Shown here piece after piece: positions 10,862 through 21,600 of a stretch of DNA of 64,000 nucleotides (its first letter is position 1; every line of letters begins with the position of its first letter). The translations under genes and the position numbers were made by a program. The DNA comes from Neofusicoccum parvum (Eukaryota; Ascomycota; Dothideomycetes; Botryosphaeriales; Botryosphaeriaceae), in contig CP087206.1 in the NCBI GenBank assembly GCA_020912385.1, positions 1,860,001-1,924,000 of the forward strand, read 5' to 3'. The notes under the pieces were generated by a model that saw only the letters and a program-made list of their open reading frames with translations, searched no databases and had not been told where the DNA came from.

Positions 10862-13800
10862 TCAGTACGCCCCCGCCCTCTCCGCATACGTCTCCCCGAC
10901 CACGACCTCCACATCCTGATACCCCGTCTTAACCGGCGTGCCCGCGACGAGCGCCAAGCTCTCCAAGCTCGCGCCGCCCTCCTCCTGGCTGTACAAGCTG
11001 ACCGCGACGAAGTTGCTGCCCCTGTAATCCCAGATGCCCTCTGGCACGGGGAAGCTATCCTGGGGGCCGACGTTATGAATATACTTCCCGAACTGCCAAC
11101 CGTTCACGTACAGCTGGGCGCGGTACGCAGCAGCCGCGTCCGTCGCCGTCTCGTTGCCGAACACGAAGCTGAGCGGCACGTCCCAGCCGGCCGGGATGTC
11201 GAGGTCGAGTGTCGTAGCGTACCACTTTACACCAGCGCCGGCGACGCCGTCGGCGACGGGGCCGGTGCTGTCGTCCCAGGCGTCGGTGGGCGCGCCGGGC
11301 AGGTGCCAGCCCTGGCGCTCGGCGAACAGGCCGCCCTCGTTGAGCGGGCCGCGGCTGTGGTCGATGTACTTCTCGCCGCCCAGGTTGCCCGTCAGCTTCC
11401 AGGTGACGTCGCTGGCCGCGTGGCCGGCGAGGTCGTACGCTAGGATGCCGCGTGGGAACTTCATCTCCTCGGCGCCGACGATCCAGTTCTCCGACAGGCC
11501 GGTCGTGTCGAGGATGACGGTGATGACGGCGTCGGAGCCGGCGGTGGGGACCGCCGAGGAGGGGATGGTGAGCGTCAGGTTGCCGTTCGACGCGTAGTCG
11601 GCGCCGCGCCAGGAGCCGAGCGCGACGGAGTTGAGGAAGACGGTGAAGCCGGACGCGAAGCCGCCCTGCGCGGAGAGGGCGAGCGTCGTCTCGGAGCCCG
11701 TGGCGGTGAAGTGGCCTCGGAAGAGGAGCGTGCCGTAGTGGTAGCCGTAGTCGCCGCCGTAGAGCGAGGTTGGTGTCGTGATGTTGCGGAGAGTGTTGTA
11801 GGTGCGCGGCAGGTCGGCAGCGGGCCAGGCCGAGTCATCGAAATCGGCCTGAATTTCGGGCAGGGTGTCGATGGACTTCCAGGAAACGGTGGAGAGGTCC
11901 GGGAGGTTGATGGTCGGGGGCGTGTATTGGAGGGTGGCAGCCACGACGCCGGTGGAGCTCTGGTTGAAGGCGATCTCGTCGCCGTTGAAGGTAAGCTTGG
12001 TCAGAGAGGCTGGGGCACCGCCGATGATTTCGAGGGGAGTGGTGGCGTTGAGGTCGCCAACGACAGAAAGCGTGCTGCCATCAACGGTGGCGTTGCGGAT
12101 CAGGTAGCCGGCCTTGAGAACGATGTCGTCGTGGGTCCAGAAGTTGTAGGCCGTGTTGCGGTCGAGGATGTAGACGTAAAGGCTCTCGCCAACCTTGACG
12201 ACCTTGCGGGTAGGTGTGACGGACCAGTGCAGGACGGTGGCGCCAGCCTTGGGGGCAATCGTGACGCCGGAACCCTCGACAAGAGAAGCATTCTTGCCGC
12301 TGGAGAAAGCGAGTTCGTGGGTCTCGTCAGGACCGCCGTAGACCACGAGCACGGTCTTGTCGTCGTACTTCTTCCAGGTGAAGATCTCAGCAGTCGAGTA
12401 CAGAAGGTTCTCTCCACCGACATCGTAGTCGGTGACGTGGACCTTGGAGTCACGGCCGTTGAGAGTCAGGGTGCCGTTCAGCTGCGGGAGAGTGAGGTCG
12501 CCAGCGCTGGTGGGGACGGTCACGGTGTAGGGAGTCGACTCCAGCGAGTTGTAGGCAGCATGCCTGACAACAAAGAAGTTGGTGACGTTGCCCAGAAGTG
12601 GGGTGACGGCGATCTCAGAGGTGCTGGAGATGGAGCCGTTGGTAAGGCTGCCAGGCTCAGCGGTCAAGTAGGCGGGAGAGACCTTCAGGAAGTTGCCCTG
12701 AAGCTTCAGCTCGCTGTACTTTTCGCGGTTGATTTCACGCGTCTCCCTGATGACCGAACCGTAGTCATAGGAGGTGTAGCCACCGGGGTGGCCGAGATTG
12801 CCCCAGTTGGTGCCGCCGAAGATCTGAAGGAGTGAGCATGTAGCCTTCACATGAGAGGCCAGACCAACTTACCATGTAGAAATTCGTGATGGTAGCACCG
12901 AAGCTCTGCAGGTTTTTATAGAAGAGACGCTCAAACTCGTGGTTGAGGAGAACGGCGCATTGGTCGAAACCAAGACCGCCCCAGGGGTCGAAAGCACCTC
13001 CTTGGAACTGTACACAATATTAGCATGCTCCTCCAACCACAATGACTAGCATCCATACCTCGACAACAGAGTAAGGCGTGCTGGGGCTCTGCTCCTCATG
13101 CAGCGTCCTCCAGGTGGTAGGCAGTGCTCCATCGGGCCAAGTGTAGGGGTTCGCACAATCGAAGCCGAGCGGGTATCCGTCGTGACCGTAGATGTCGACC
13201 TGGTGGGACCAGTTGGAGCCGGGGGCAAAGTAACCCTGGGGGCTAGCGTCGTTGCTGATGAAGGGCACGACAATGCCGGCGTCGCGGAACTGTTCCTCGA
13301 CGATGCCCCAGTAGTTCTCGTTGGGGAAAAGCACGTCGTCGGTGGCACCCGTGTACTCGTTCTCGGGCTGGAAGAGGATGACGGGACCGCCGTTGGTGAT
13401 CTGGGCCTTAGCGATGATCTCGCCGATGGAACGAGCGTAGCTGGAGGGTGTTGTCAGCTTGAGTCCACACATCGCAACGAAAACTCAAAAGGAGTGTCGT
13501 ACTTGTTGGTAGCGTTGATGTAGCCCGGATCGTCAGTCCTCAGCTTGCCGTCGACGCGCTGGAGCCAACCGGGGAAGCCACCGCCGGAGACCTCGGCATT
13601 GATATACGGACCAGGACGCTTCTTCGATCAGCTTTTGCTCGCAGCAGCTTCGGTGCAGAACTCACAGCGAGAAGGTAGATGCCAGCCTCCTTGGCAGCGT
13701 CAAAGAAAGGCTCCCAAGCAAACACACCCTCGGCGGTGAATTCACCCGGAGTGCCCTCCAGCAAGGCCCAATGGACGTAGAATGACACGCCATTGAAGCC

Positions 13801-14209
13801 GAGAGCCTTGATCTTGTGGAAGACGTCGAGCCACAGCGTGGGGACGGGAAGTCTGTGCGGGCACGAACGCGTCAGGACTGCTCAATGCACGAAGCACACT
13901 GCCATTGGGGGCGGAAACGCGTACCTGAACGGGTGGTACTCGCCGCTGAGGAAGATGACGCGCTCGCCGTTGACGAACAGGGAGTGCTCATCCCAGGTGA
14001 CCTGTGTGGCGGCGCGGAGTCAGCGGGCGGTCAGCGGGCTGCGGGGAAGCTCGGGGGAGCTCCAGAGCGGCGGCACAGGGGAGACGCACGATGTCCTGCA
14101 GAGCCTCGCGCTTGTACGGCTTGATCAGGTCCTTGGGCTTCCCGCCAACAACGTAGCCCAGCGCGGTCGACGCCAGGCCCGCCGCCAGCAAGCCAGTGGA
14201 GAGCTTCAT
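10862..14209 (-). CDS. lacA: Secreted GH35 beta-galactosidase (LacA type)
   Basis: Seven exons on the minus strand: 14090-14209, 13925-14001, 13666-13852, 13503-13618, 13059-13440, 12873-13007, 10862-12823; 992 aa, close to the roughly 1000 aa of Aspergillus and Penicillium enzymes. It hydrolyses terminal beta-D-galactosides (lactose, galactan side chains) outside the cell. Residues 1-18 form a signal peptide ending TALG. The GH35 barrel follows ([20 protein letters not shown]), with acid/base Glu195 in QPENEY and nucleophile Glu294 in VVEFQGG. The family's downstream beta-sandwich domains ([39 protein letters not shown]) reach to the end. Intron 3 (13619-13665) ends in AAG rather than the usual YAG. 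Phases and comparison with the family agree at every junction. Lactose or galactose induction is typical of this family but not visible here. Confidence 0.95.
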
Positions 14210-15403
14210 GGTGGATCCGGGGAGCTGTCCGTCCGCAGGAGCTACAAACAGCCGGTCGACAGGGACAGAAGACAGCGACGGCGACAGCAGCTTGCGCCTG
14301 GCGGTGGAGAGGCCGGCTCTGCTCAGGCTCCGCGCACCTTATGTACCGCCTCGTGCTCGACGCTGGCTGGGACCCCGCAGGCCCGCCCACACGACCCCCG
14401 GTGGGATGCGGCCATGGCTCGCGGGAGCCCATCGTCACATCACACAACTGCAGCAGTCAGGTCCGGCGCCAGTGCCAGCAGCAAGTGACCACAAAATAAC
14501 GGTCGGGGGCCCCTGGCGCTCGCGACAAAGCCGCGCCGACAGCGAAACAATTGGCCAATGGGCGGGCGTGGACGCGGCGGCGACGGCCAGGGAGGGACGT
14601 CACCGGCGATCAGGTACCCCCAGCGCGCCCCAGGCTGCGGCGATAAATCTTCCGTCCGGCTGGTGGAATACGACGCTGCAAGGCCGGGCAGCACGATGCG
14701 GGGCAAGCCACTGCGAGGTTGCATGTCCACAGATTCAGCCGAAATTTGGCGCGGGAAAGGCGCGCGGAGGTGGCTCGCGCTGGGCGCGGAGGAGCGACCC
14801 GCAGCTGGAAGCTTCACTGAGCTTGGAGGCCGCCGCCGATCAGTGCCCGTCTTGGTGCGGAGCTACCCCGGCTCCCTCTCGTGTTCGACTCCCACGCCAT
14901 CGCCGCGCATCTGCTGATGGCCGCGAAACTTCGCCTTGAACGCCGACTGCCGGCCCTCCCCCCAGCCCGGCCGCCGGAACCGAGCCCTGCGGTGAGGAGA
15001 ACCTGCCTGGCACACCATACCCGTCCGGCAATGCCGTCATGCAATAGCAGCGCGCTGCACCTATATTGGCCGTGTCTACCGACTCGTCCGCCCGCCGCCG
15101 CGCGCGTCCTGGTTGCTGGGCATCGCGGCGGGCAGCACGCTGCCTCCGCGTGCTCTGCTGCTGGCGGCGCGGCGGCACCTGCAGACCGTTTAAACTAAGC
15201 CGATCGCCTTCAAGCCGCATCAGCCCCACGCCCAGAACTCAGAGGCGCGGAAGCCCTGCCGCCCAGCCCAAAACGCCTCCCGCCCGCAAGACCTGCGCCG
15301 TGAAAAAAGCCCGCTTATTTTGAACGCCACGCCGGCCGAGAACAATGATATCATGCGCCAAACCATCCCATCAGCCCACTGCGGAACCCTCCCGACAGCG
15401 CAA
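14210..15403. other. Upstream region of lacA and downstream flank of Tfb4
   Basis: 1.2 kb of GC-rich DNA with no supported gene; the long overlapping frames on both strands have low-complexity composition. It must hold the lacA promoter, since Tfb4 ends at 15404 on the same strand. Confidence 0.5.
14550..14559. promoter_or_regulatory. Palindromic CCAAT/ATTGG site upstream of lacA
   Basis: ATTGGCCAAT is a perfect 10-bp palindrome containing CCAAT on both strands, about 340 bp upstream of the beta-galactosidase start. CCAAT boxes are bound by the fungal Hap complex; occupancy here is inference. Confidence 0.3.
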
Positions 15404-16661
15404 TCACGAGGGGATGGGCGTGGCCCCGCCGCCCGGAGTGCCCGGAGTGCCCGCCGGCGTCGCCTCGCCCGCAACCCTCTTTCTCTTCTTCTTTTTCCGG
15501 GGGATGAGGGCCGGCACCCTGGTGATGGAGCTTGAAACGGACAGCGGGTTGGTGCACGTGGGGCACGTTTGATCGGCGGGCGGCTCGCAGAAGACTAAAA
15601 GCACCTCTCCTTAGCACGGCTCGGAAGAAGGAAAAGAATAGCACGACGGGCAACTTACTGCTCAGGCAGACCGAGCAGACGTAGCCCACGTCCACCACCC
15701 GCCGGTGGCAGAAACACGCTGCCCGGAAGTCCACCTCGCCCGCGCTGGGCAGCACCAGGTGCTTCCGCGCCGTCTCGTCCGGCAGGAACGCCATCATCAG
15801 GTACTGCAGCAGCCCTTGCGGCGCCGACGGCTGCATGTAGATGCCGCCGGTGGCGTCGCACGCCTGCTGCAGGAAAATGGTGTCGCCCGCCAGCTTCAGG
15901 ATGTCTATGGGGATGCGCTGGCGCTGGGCGGCGAAGATGGCGTTCATGACGGGGATGTACTGCGAAGCCAGGTCGCCCGACACGCTGAGCACGAGGATGC
16001 GCGACGTCAGAGAGGAGCGCGCGGCGGGCGGGTCGGCGGCCGTGGCCAGGTCGGCCATCTGGGTGTCGCCTACCTGCGGCGCCGACTTGATGTTGGCCTT
16101 GGCAATGTAGGCCAGCGCCGTGGTGAGCGCGCCGGCAACCAGCGTGGTGGTGCTGGCCTTCAGGTCGGCTTCGCTGGTCTGCGCGATGAGCGCGCGCAGG
16201 TTGGCCAGCAGCTCCGTCTCGACGTTGCGGAACGGGCGATACTTGTTCGCGTCGTCGGCGCTCGGGGTGTCTTGCATGTCTACATCGCCGTCCACCCCGC
16301 CGTTCCTCTCCTTATTGCCGTTTGCTGCGGGGCGGGCTTTGGCCTTGGGCAGGTGCGGCGTGGGATACAGCCATGTCGCGTGATGGGTGTGGCTGGCCAG
16401 CACGGCCACCTGGTTCGCCGAGTTGATGGCAAGGTGGGCGTTTACGAAGACCAGCAGGTTCGCAATGGCCTTGGCCAGCGGCAGCGAGGGCGACAGGTAC
16501 TGCCAGGCGTGCGGGTTGGTGTCGAGGATGATGGTCAGCAGGGACGGAGGAGGGCCTTCAGCGGCACGGTCAGTCTATCTACACAGGCGCAGGATACACG
16601 GGCCGGCTTCCGTACCGTCGAAGCCTTTGTAGCTGCGCTCGGTCGCGTCGACGGCCTCCAT
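15404..16661 (-). CDS. TFB4: TFIIH core subunit Tfb4 (p34)
   Basis: Three exons: 16616-16661, 15659-16555, 15404-15594; 377 aa. Tfb4 is a structural subunit of TFIIH, acting in RNA polymerase II initiation and nucleotide-excision repair. The vWA-like domain starts at once (PSLLTIILDTNPHAWQ) and runs through VAVLASHTHHATWLYP, SRILVLSVSGDLASQYIPVMN and DATGGIYMQP. The C-terminal C4 zinc module is split by intron 2: CFCHRRVVDVGYVCSVCLS joined to IFCEPPADQTCPTC. The tail is basic and Gly/Thr/Pro-rich. Intron 1 (16556-16615) ends in AAG; this is the only phase-compatible way I found to join MEAVDATERSYKGFDG to the PPPSLL block. The start is the first ATG on that exon. Confidence 0.92.
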
Positions 16662-17157
16662 GTCGCGATGGTGTTGCGAGCTGGACGAGTAGGAGCCGCC
16701 GGCGAAGCTCGCGAGCTGCAGAAGGCAGCCGGCCTCCCACCGCCGGCGTTCTGCCGACGTGCGGCCGGGCGCCGCGTGAGTCAGCGGGCGCTGATTGGAG
16801 GCAAGTCGGGCCGCCCTCCGCGTCTTCCCCAGGCCTCACCGGGCGCCGCTTGCGGAGGCTTACCTCATCACCTGCCCTTTGCCGTCGACACCGCAGACCT
16901 CCCCTCACTCGCCGCCATGTGGCCCTGGACTGATCTTCGTGACCCAACGCTGCCGTGTCACCGCCATCTGAAGGCTGGCTTGAGCGCCGGCCTCACCACC
17001 CTGCGTTGCTGCATCTGAGTGCCCCGCCGCCACTGCACTATTTCATGCGGGCCGAGTCAATCCACCTTTTCCTTTTCTTTCCTCTCCAGTTTCCTAACGA
17101 TTGATTTCTTCTCGACTCTGCATCTTTTGGGAGCTGCTTTCTTCAAAGCTCGACGCC
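16662..17157. promoter_or_regulatory. Divergent promoter, Tfb4 / MFS transporter
   Basis: 496 bp separate the two opposite starts. The right half is CT-rich on the plus strand (CTTTTCCTTTTCTTTCC at about 17067-17083), a pyrimidine tract common just upstream of fungal transcription starts, here pointing toward the MFS gene. No TATA box seen. Confidence 0.35.
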
Positions 17158-18704
17158 ATGGCTGTTCAGACTGTAAACAATGCCGGCTCCTCGACATGCG
17201 TCATTGAGCTCCAAAACCCGCCCCGTTCTCCCACGAAACCTCCATCTGTGAAGCAGCAGAGGCCTGGGAGCATCAGGAGCCTCACGCTCTCTCAAGCTCA
17301 CGATGGCAGCAGCAAGAACGACGATCCCGTCGAGACCCTCCCCTCGCCTACTACGGCCACTGAGAAACTGCAAGCTTGGAACAATCCCCCTGTCAACAAG
17401 TACCGCACTTTTGCCGCATTCTGGAGTTTCTTCATCATGGGCGCCAACGATGCTGCTTACGGGGCTTTACTACCATATGTACTTGCAACTCTTGCCCTCG
17501 ATCAATGCTGAGCACTGATCAGTAATTTCCGCCCAGCTCGAAGAATACTACGACCTCACCTACATCGTTGTGTCTCTCGTCTTCCTGTCCCCTCTAATCG
17601 GCTACTGCGCCTCCGCCCTGCTCAACAACTATATCCACCTCCGCTTCGGCCAGCGCGGTGTCGCCTTCCTCGGCCCGCTCTGCCACATCCTCGCCTACGT
17701 CGTCATGACCGTCCACCCGCCCTACCCCGTCCTGGTCATCATCCTTGCCCTCGCCGGCTTCGGCAACGGTCTCGAAGACGCCGGCTGGAACGCGTGGATG
17801 GGTAACATGGCCAACGCCAATGAAGTCCTCGGCTTCCTGCACGCCTTCTACAGCATCGGCGCCACAATCAGCCCCCTCGTCGCCACCAGCATGATCACCA
17901 AAGCCCACCTCCAGTGGTACGAGTTCTACTACGTCATGGTAAGCCCACCCACCTCCGTCCCCCCACTCCCTCCCTCGCCCTAACCTCCCCCACCCCCACC
18001 AGGTCTGCTGCTCCGTCCTCGAACTCGCCTTCTGCCTGACGACCTTCTGGCGCGCCACGGCCGCCATCTTCCGCGCCCAGAACCCCAAAACCAGCACCGC
18101 AGGCCCCAACAGCCGCATGCGCGAAGCACTCTTCCAGCTGCCAGCCGCGCGGGTGACGTGGCTGTGCGCGTCGTTCCTGGTGGTGTACGTGGGGGTGGAG
18201 GTGGCGCTGGGCGGGTGGATCGTGACGTTCATGCTGCGGGTGCGCGGCGGAAACGCGTTCGCGTCGGGCATGACGGCCACCGGCTTCTGGCTCGGCATGG
18301 CCGTCGGCCGCGTCGTGCTGGGCTTCGTCACCCCGCGCGTCGGCGAGAAGCTGGCCATCGCCATCTATCTCCCTGTCTGCGCCGCCCTCGAGCTGCTGTT
18401 CTGGCTCGTGCCGAGCTTCCTGCTGAGCGCCATCGCCGTCGCTTTCCAGGGTTTTTTCCTGGGCCCGATGTTCCCCGGTGCGGTCGTCGCGGCGACGAAG
18501 CTGCTGCCGAGGCATTTGCATGTTAGTGCCATTGGGTTTGCGGCTGCGTTTGGAGGGGGTGGCGCCGCGGTTTTTCCGTTCGCGGTAGGGGCGATTGCGC
18601 AGGCGAGGGGGGTGCAGGTGTTGCAGCCGTTTGTGCTGGCGTTGATTGTGGGGTGTTGGCTTTGTTGGATGGGGTTGCCTAAGATGGGGAAGAAGAAGGA
18701 GTGA
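17158..18704 (+). CDS. Major facilitator superfamily transporter
   Basis: Three exons: 17158-17478, 17537-17938, 18003-18704; 474 aa. The first 90 residues are a hydrophilic Ser/Pro/Thr-rich cytosolic N-terminus. Membrane spans start at YRTFAAFWSFFIMGANDAAYGALLP, and about ten to twelve hydrophobic segments follow. GFGNGLEDAGWNAWMGN and YSIGATISPLVAT fill the central conserved positions. A basic loop (about residues 255-275) separates the halves, and the C-terminus ends in KKKE. It resembles the fungal Bsc6-like MFS group whose substrates are not established, so I name no substrate. Both introns are GT-AG and conserve phase. Polytopic plasma- or organelle-membrane protein. Confidence 0.85.
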
Positions 18705-20226
18705 GGGGGTGGTGGATGGATGGAGTTGTAGAAAGATTGGAGAAGGAGGTTTTGAGTGATGGTGGGAAGATGTTCAAAAAGGTTTGATGGGGCGTTATGG
18801 CGTCTGTTCAAACAGCATTGGCATGCATTTTCATGGACTTTTGCGTTTGGGTAAAACCTTCAACCACCCATGCAATTGTGCTCAGCAAGGACCTGAGACA
18901 ACGAGAACGAACACAGCAGCATTAAACGGTTGGAAAATATTGCGTAGGCCTTCCTGGAATAAAAACTCGGTTAGACTAAGAATTCAAACCAATGTGCATG
19001 CCATATATCGCGTGGATAAGTGCTTCAACTCCTACGCCTGCTTCACTGCTCACATGCAGGATCACTCATCGCCACTTCCGTTAAATTATCTTTAATGATC
19101 TATCTCGCAGTCTTTCTATTCTTCGGGTTAGTAATTTTTCGGAGTGATTGACTCAGTCAGAGAAGCATCCCATAGCACCAAATGTAAACTGGCGTTCTTC
19201 GCGTACAATAACAAAGTATCATCTCGACATTCTTACCTTAGCTTTAATCTCCTACCACACATATTCGCAGAAAGTTTAAGTTCAATCTTTGCGCAGTATC
19301 TTTCAGTAATATACAAAGATTTCACTAAAGCATGATAGCACGCAGAATCACTGGAAAATGATGCCCTCCATCTGTCATCGCATGCTGCAGCGTCTGTCAA
19401 CGAGCTGTTCACCAGACGACGGGAGTAGTGCTTTGCAATCAGAGGGGAAAACAACAGAAAAGTGAGCTCTTGTCTGTCGTATTCCGCAAAGCCAGTCGCC
19501 CGTTTCTCAAACCCATCTCACATCCCTGAATCAAAAGATTAGAGGGTTGAAGAGGAACAGAAAGCTGTACGGGAGCGGGAGCAGTTTTATGCTGCTGGAT
19601 CCGAGGTTGCTCGTGGCATCCTTAGGTGATGGATTCTCACCTGGGAAAATGTCGTAACAGTCTCGAGGGCGGCATTCTCAGGTGACATCTGCATATTGCC
19701 AAAGGACAGCTGCTTCTTGGAAGCGCGCCGGATATGCTGGCAGGTGATTCATCGAAATAAGGGACACCTCTTCTGTCCCACATGTACCACTTTTACACGG
19801 AAAGAACCGTCTTGAAATGGAAACGCTGTCGGACCAATTCCCATACCTACGCCACTTCTTAAGCGGTTTTAGCAAGTGCCTACTTGCTAACTTGCTTGAC
19901 TTGTCAATTTCGGCTTGCCTACTGGGAGCCCTGATCCATACGCCAGCCACAGGCTGCTCATACTTTGAATCACGCGCTGTCGTGTTGCTTTACGTTTGTT
20001 AAATACCCCACCATACACACTTTCTGTCCTCCTTTTTAGTAACCGTTACTCTTCAGAGTCCAGACACATTCAGAGAAAGAAATTGGCCATAATATAGGTG
20101 TTGCAAGCGCGATTCTGGTCACCACAACGAACAAATATATCAACTTCAGCTTACATCTTCTTCGTCCCCTCTCATGCCAGATTCCGGTACAAAGGAAGGG
20201 GATCAAAGACAGCAGCATCATGAGAT
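18705..20226. other. Gene-free stretch between convergent genes
   Basis: 1.5 kb of 3' flanks of the MFS gene and the two-TM gene. About 18,780-19,450 looks AT-rich. No conserved frame, tRNA or repeat recognised. Confidence 0.5.
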
Positions 20227-21135
20227 TCATCTAGCCTTCTGACGATAGAACAGGAATAAGAAAAGCTCCCGAAGTTGAAAGACTAAATACAATAGCGGGA
20301 AGAAGCCCAATCCGGCTACTGTTAGCGTTACTGACAGAGGGCAAAACCAGTAAGCTGAATCTTTGTATGGACTATCAGGGTCTGCTGTGAGGGCAGTCTG
20401 CATGGCAGCCAGGATGACCGTAACGGCGCCAAATAAGAACAGATACGGCGCCAAAAACCGCGCGAAATAATCCACGTATTGATGATATACCTCCAAGTAG
20501 CTCCAACCAAAGAAAAAAACCTTGGAATAGAAATTGAGGCGTGTGAGCCGCATCTCGCCGTAGTGATAGCGACGAGCCACTTGCGCGTCGGTTTTGTGAG
20601 AAACGCTCTTCATGAAGTGGCACCACTTCTCCCAGTCGGTCTCAACAGGGAGTAATCCAGCTCTCTTTGCGATTTTGAAGTCTGTCTCATGGACAATTAG
20701 GCCTGCGTAGGTTCTTAAGAAGCCGCACGCTGCCTCATGAAGCCGTGGATCGGCCTCAGGTCCCAATAAGTAGCTGGCGTAAAACCCGTAGTTGAGCAGA
20801 CAGAGGGGAATTGGTTTGATGAAGATACGGTCGTAGTACCAGATGAGATGAAGATCAGGCCGCTCTGTGATGAGGATCTGGCGGCCTTTCACGGCCTGAT
20901 GATGCAAAGCGTTGATGTTATTTCTCTTCGAGACCAGGAACAACATGGGATACATTCTGTCAAGCCTCTCGGTTGACAATTCCTGAAAAAGGAAGCTTAG
21001 GACTTGCTCTCTATCACTGAGAAGAATGCAAGGCTGACCGGGCACGTTGTTGGTCGGTCCCGGTCCTTTGTCTGCATCATCAGGCCATAGTTGATGTGGT
21101 AATTCAAAAGGGACGCGGCTCGGATTTCCCGCCAT
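20227..21135 (-). CDS. Two-TM membrane protein of unknown function (DUF6601-like)
   Basis: An uninterrupted frame of 302 aa from the ATG at 21135 (MAGNPSRVP); the frame stays open 69 codons further upstream, but that part is Ser/Arg-rich and unconvincing. The soluble part has conserved-looking blocks: ILLSDREQVLSFLFQELST, MYPMLFLVSKRNNINALHHQ and LHLIWYYDRIFIKPIP. Two hydrophobic segments close the protein (around residues 235-255 and 270-300), and it ends with a basic YRQKAR. From memory this matches fungal proteins grouped as DUF6601; no function is known. It faces the NLR-like gene head to head across 465 bp, so a functional link is possible but unproven. Confidence 0.75.
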   Translation of the reverse strand: MAGNPSRVPFELPHQLWPDDADKGPGPTNNVPGQPCILLSDREQVLSFLFQELSTERLDRMYPMLFLVSKRNNINALHHQAVKGRQILITERPDLHLIWYYDRIFIKPIPLCLLNYGFYASYLLGPEADPRLHEAACGFLRTYAGLIVHETDFKIAKRAGLLPVETDWEKWCHFMKSVSHKTDAQVARRYHYGEMRLTRLNFYSKVFFFGWSYLEVYHQYVDYFARFLAPYLFLFGAVTVILAAMQTALTADPDSPYKDSAYWFCPLSVTLTVAGLGFFPLLYLVFQLRELFLFLFYRQKAR

Positions 21136-21600
21136 ATTAAGGCTCGGTAAGCATCTGTGGTGCTTGTTGGATACAGGGAGTTGCCGGAGGGATGGGGACT
21201 GACTGCTCGTCTCGTTGTGCTGAGCCGAGGCAGAAATCCTACGAGATGGAAGTATTGCAAGCGAGCAGGTGAACGAGAGGATGTCGAAGCAGGGAGGCAC
21301 TGAGCATTCGGTGCGAGGGGAGGTTTGAAGTGTGTGCAGCAACGGGCGACGTACGAGTAGATGCGGGTGATCCCACGGTCCAACTATAGCGCTTAGGTAA
21401 GCGATGTGACCTGTGGGGCTCTAACGCCACGTGACTGCTGAGTTGGCGACTGCTTCGCTGTCTTTTTTCCAGCCTGACTCTGGACATTTCGACTTCGAAC
21501 CATCGTTTACCAGCTTGCTGGTCTGCCAACTGGCCTTGGCCGTCATCACCTGCCTCTACTACCGGATTAGTAGCGGAATGAACACCCTAGCTTCCCCGTT
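21136..21600. promoter_or_regulatory. Divergent promoter, two-TM gene / NLR-like gene
   Basis: 465 bp between opposite starts (21135 minus, 21601 plus). CACGTG-related GCCACGTGAC occurs near 21425-21434, a potential bHLH E-box core. No TATA box seen. Confidence 0.35.

Noticed and set aside
11711..12835. 374-codon plus-strand frame
   Set aside because: Lies antisense to the largest lacA exon; Gly/Val-rich shadow with no domain.
15705..17018. 437-codon plus-strand frame
   Set aside because: Antisense to TFB4 and running into the divergent promoter; no domain.
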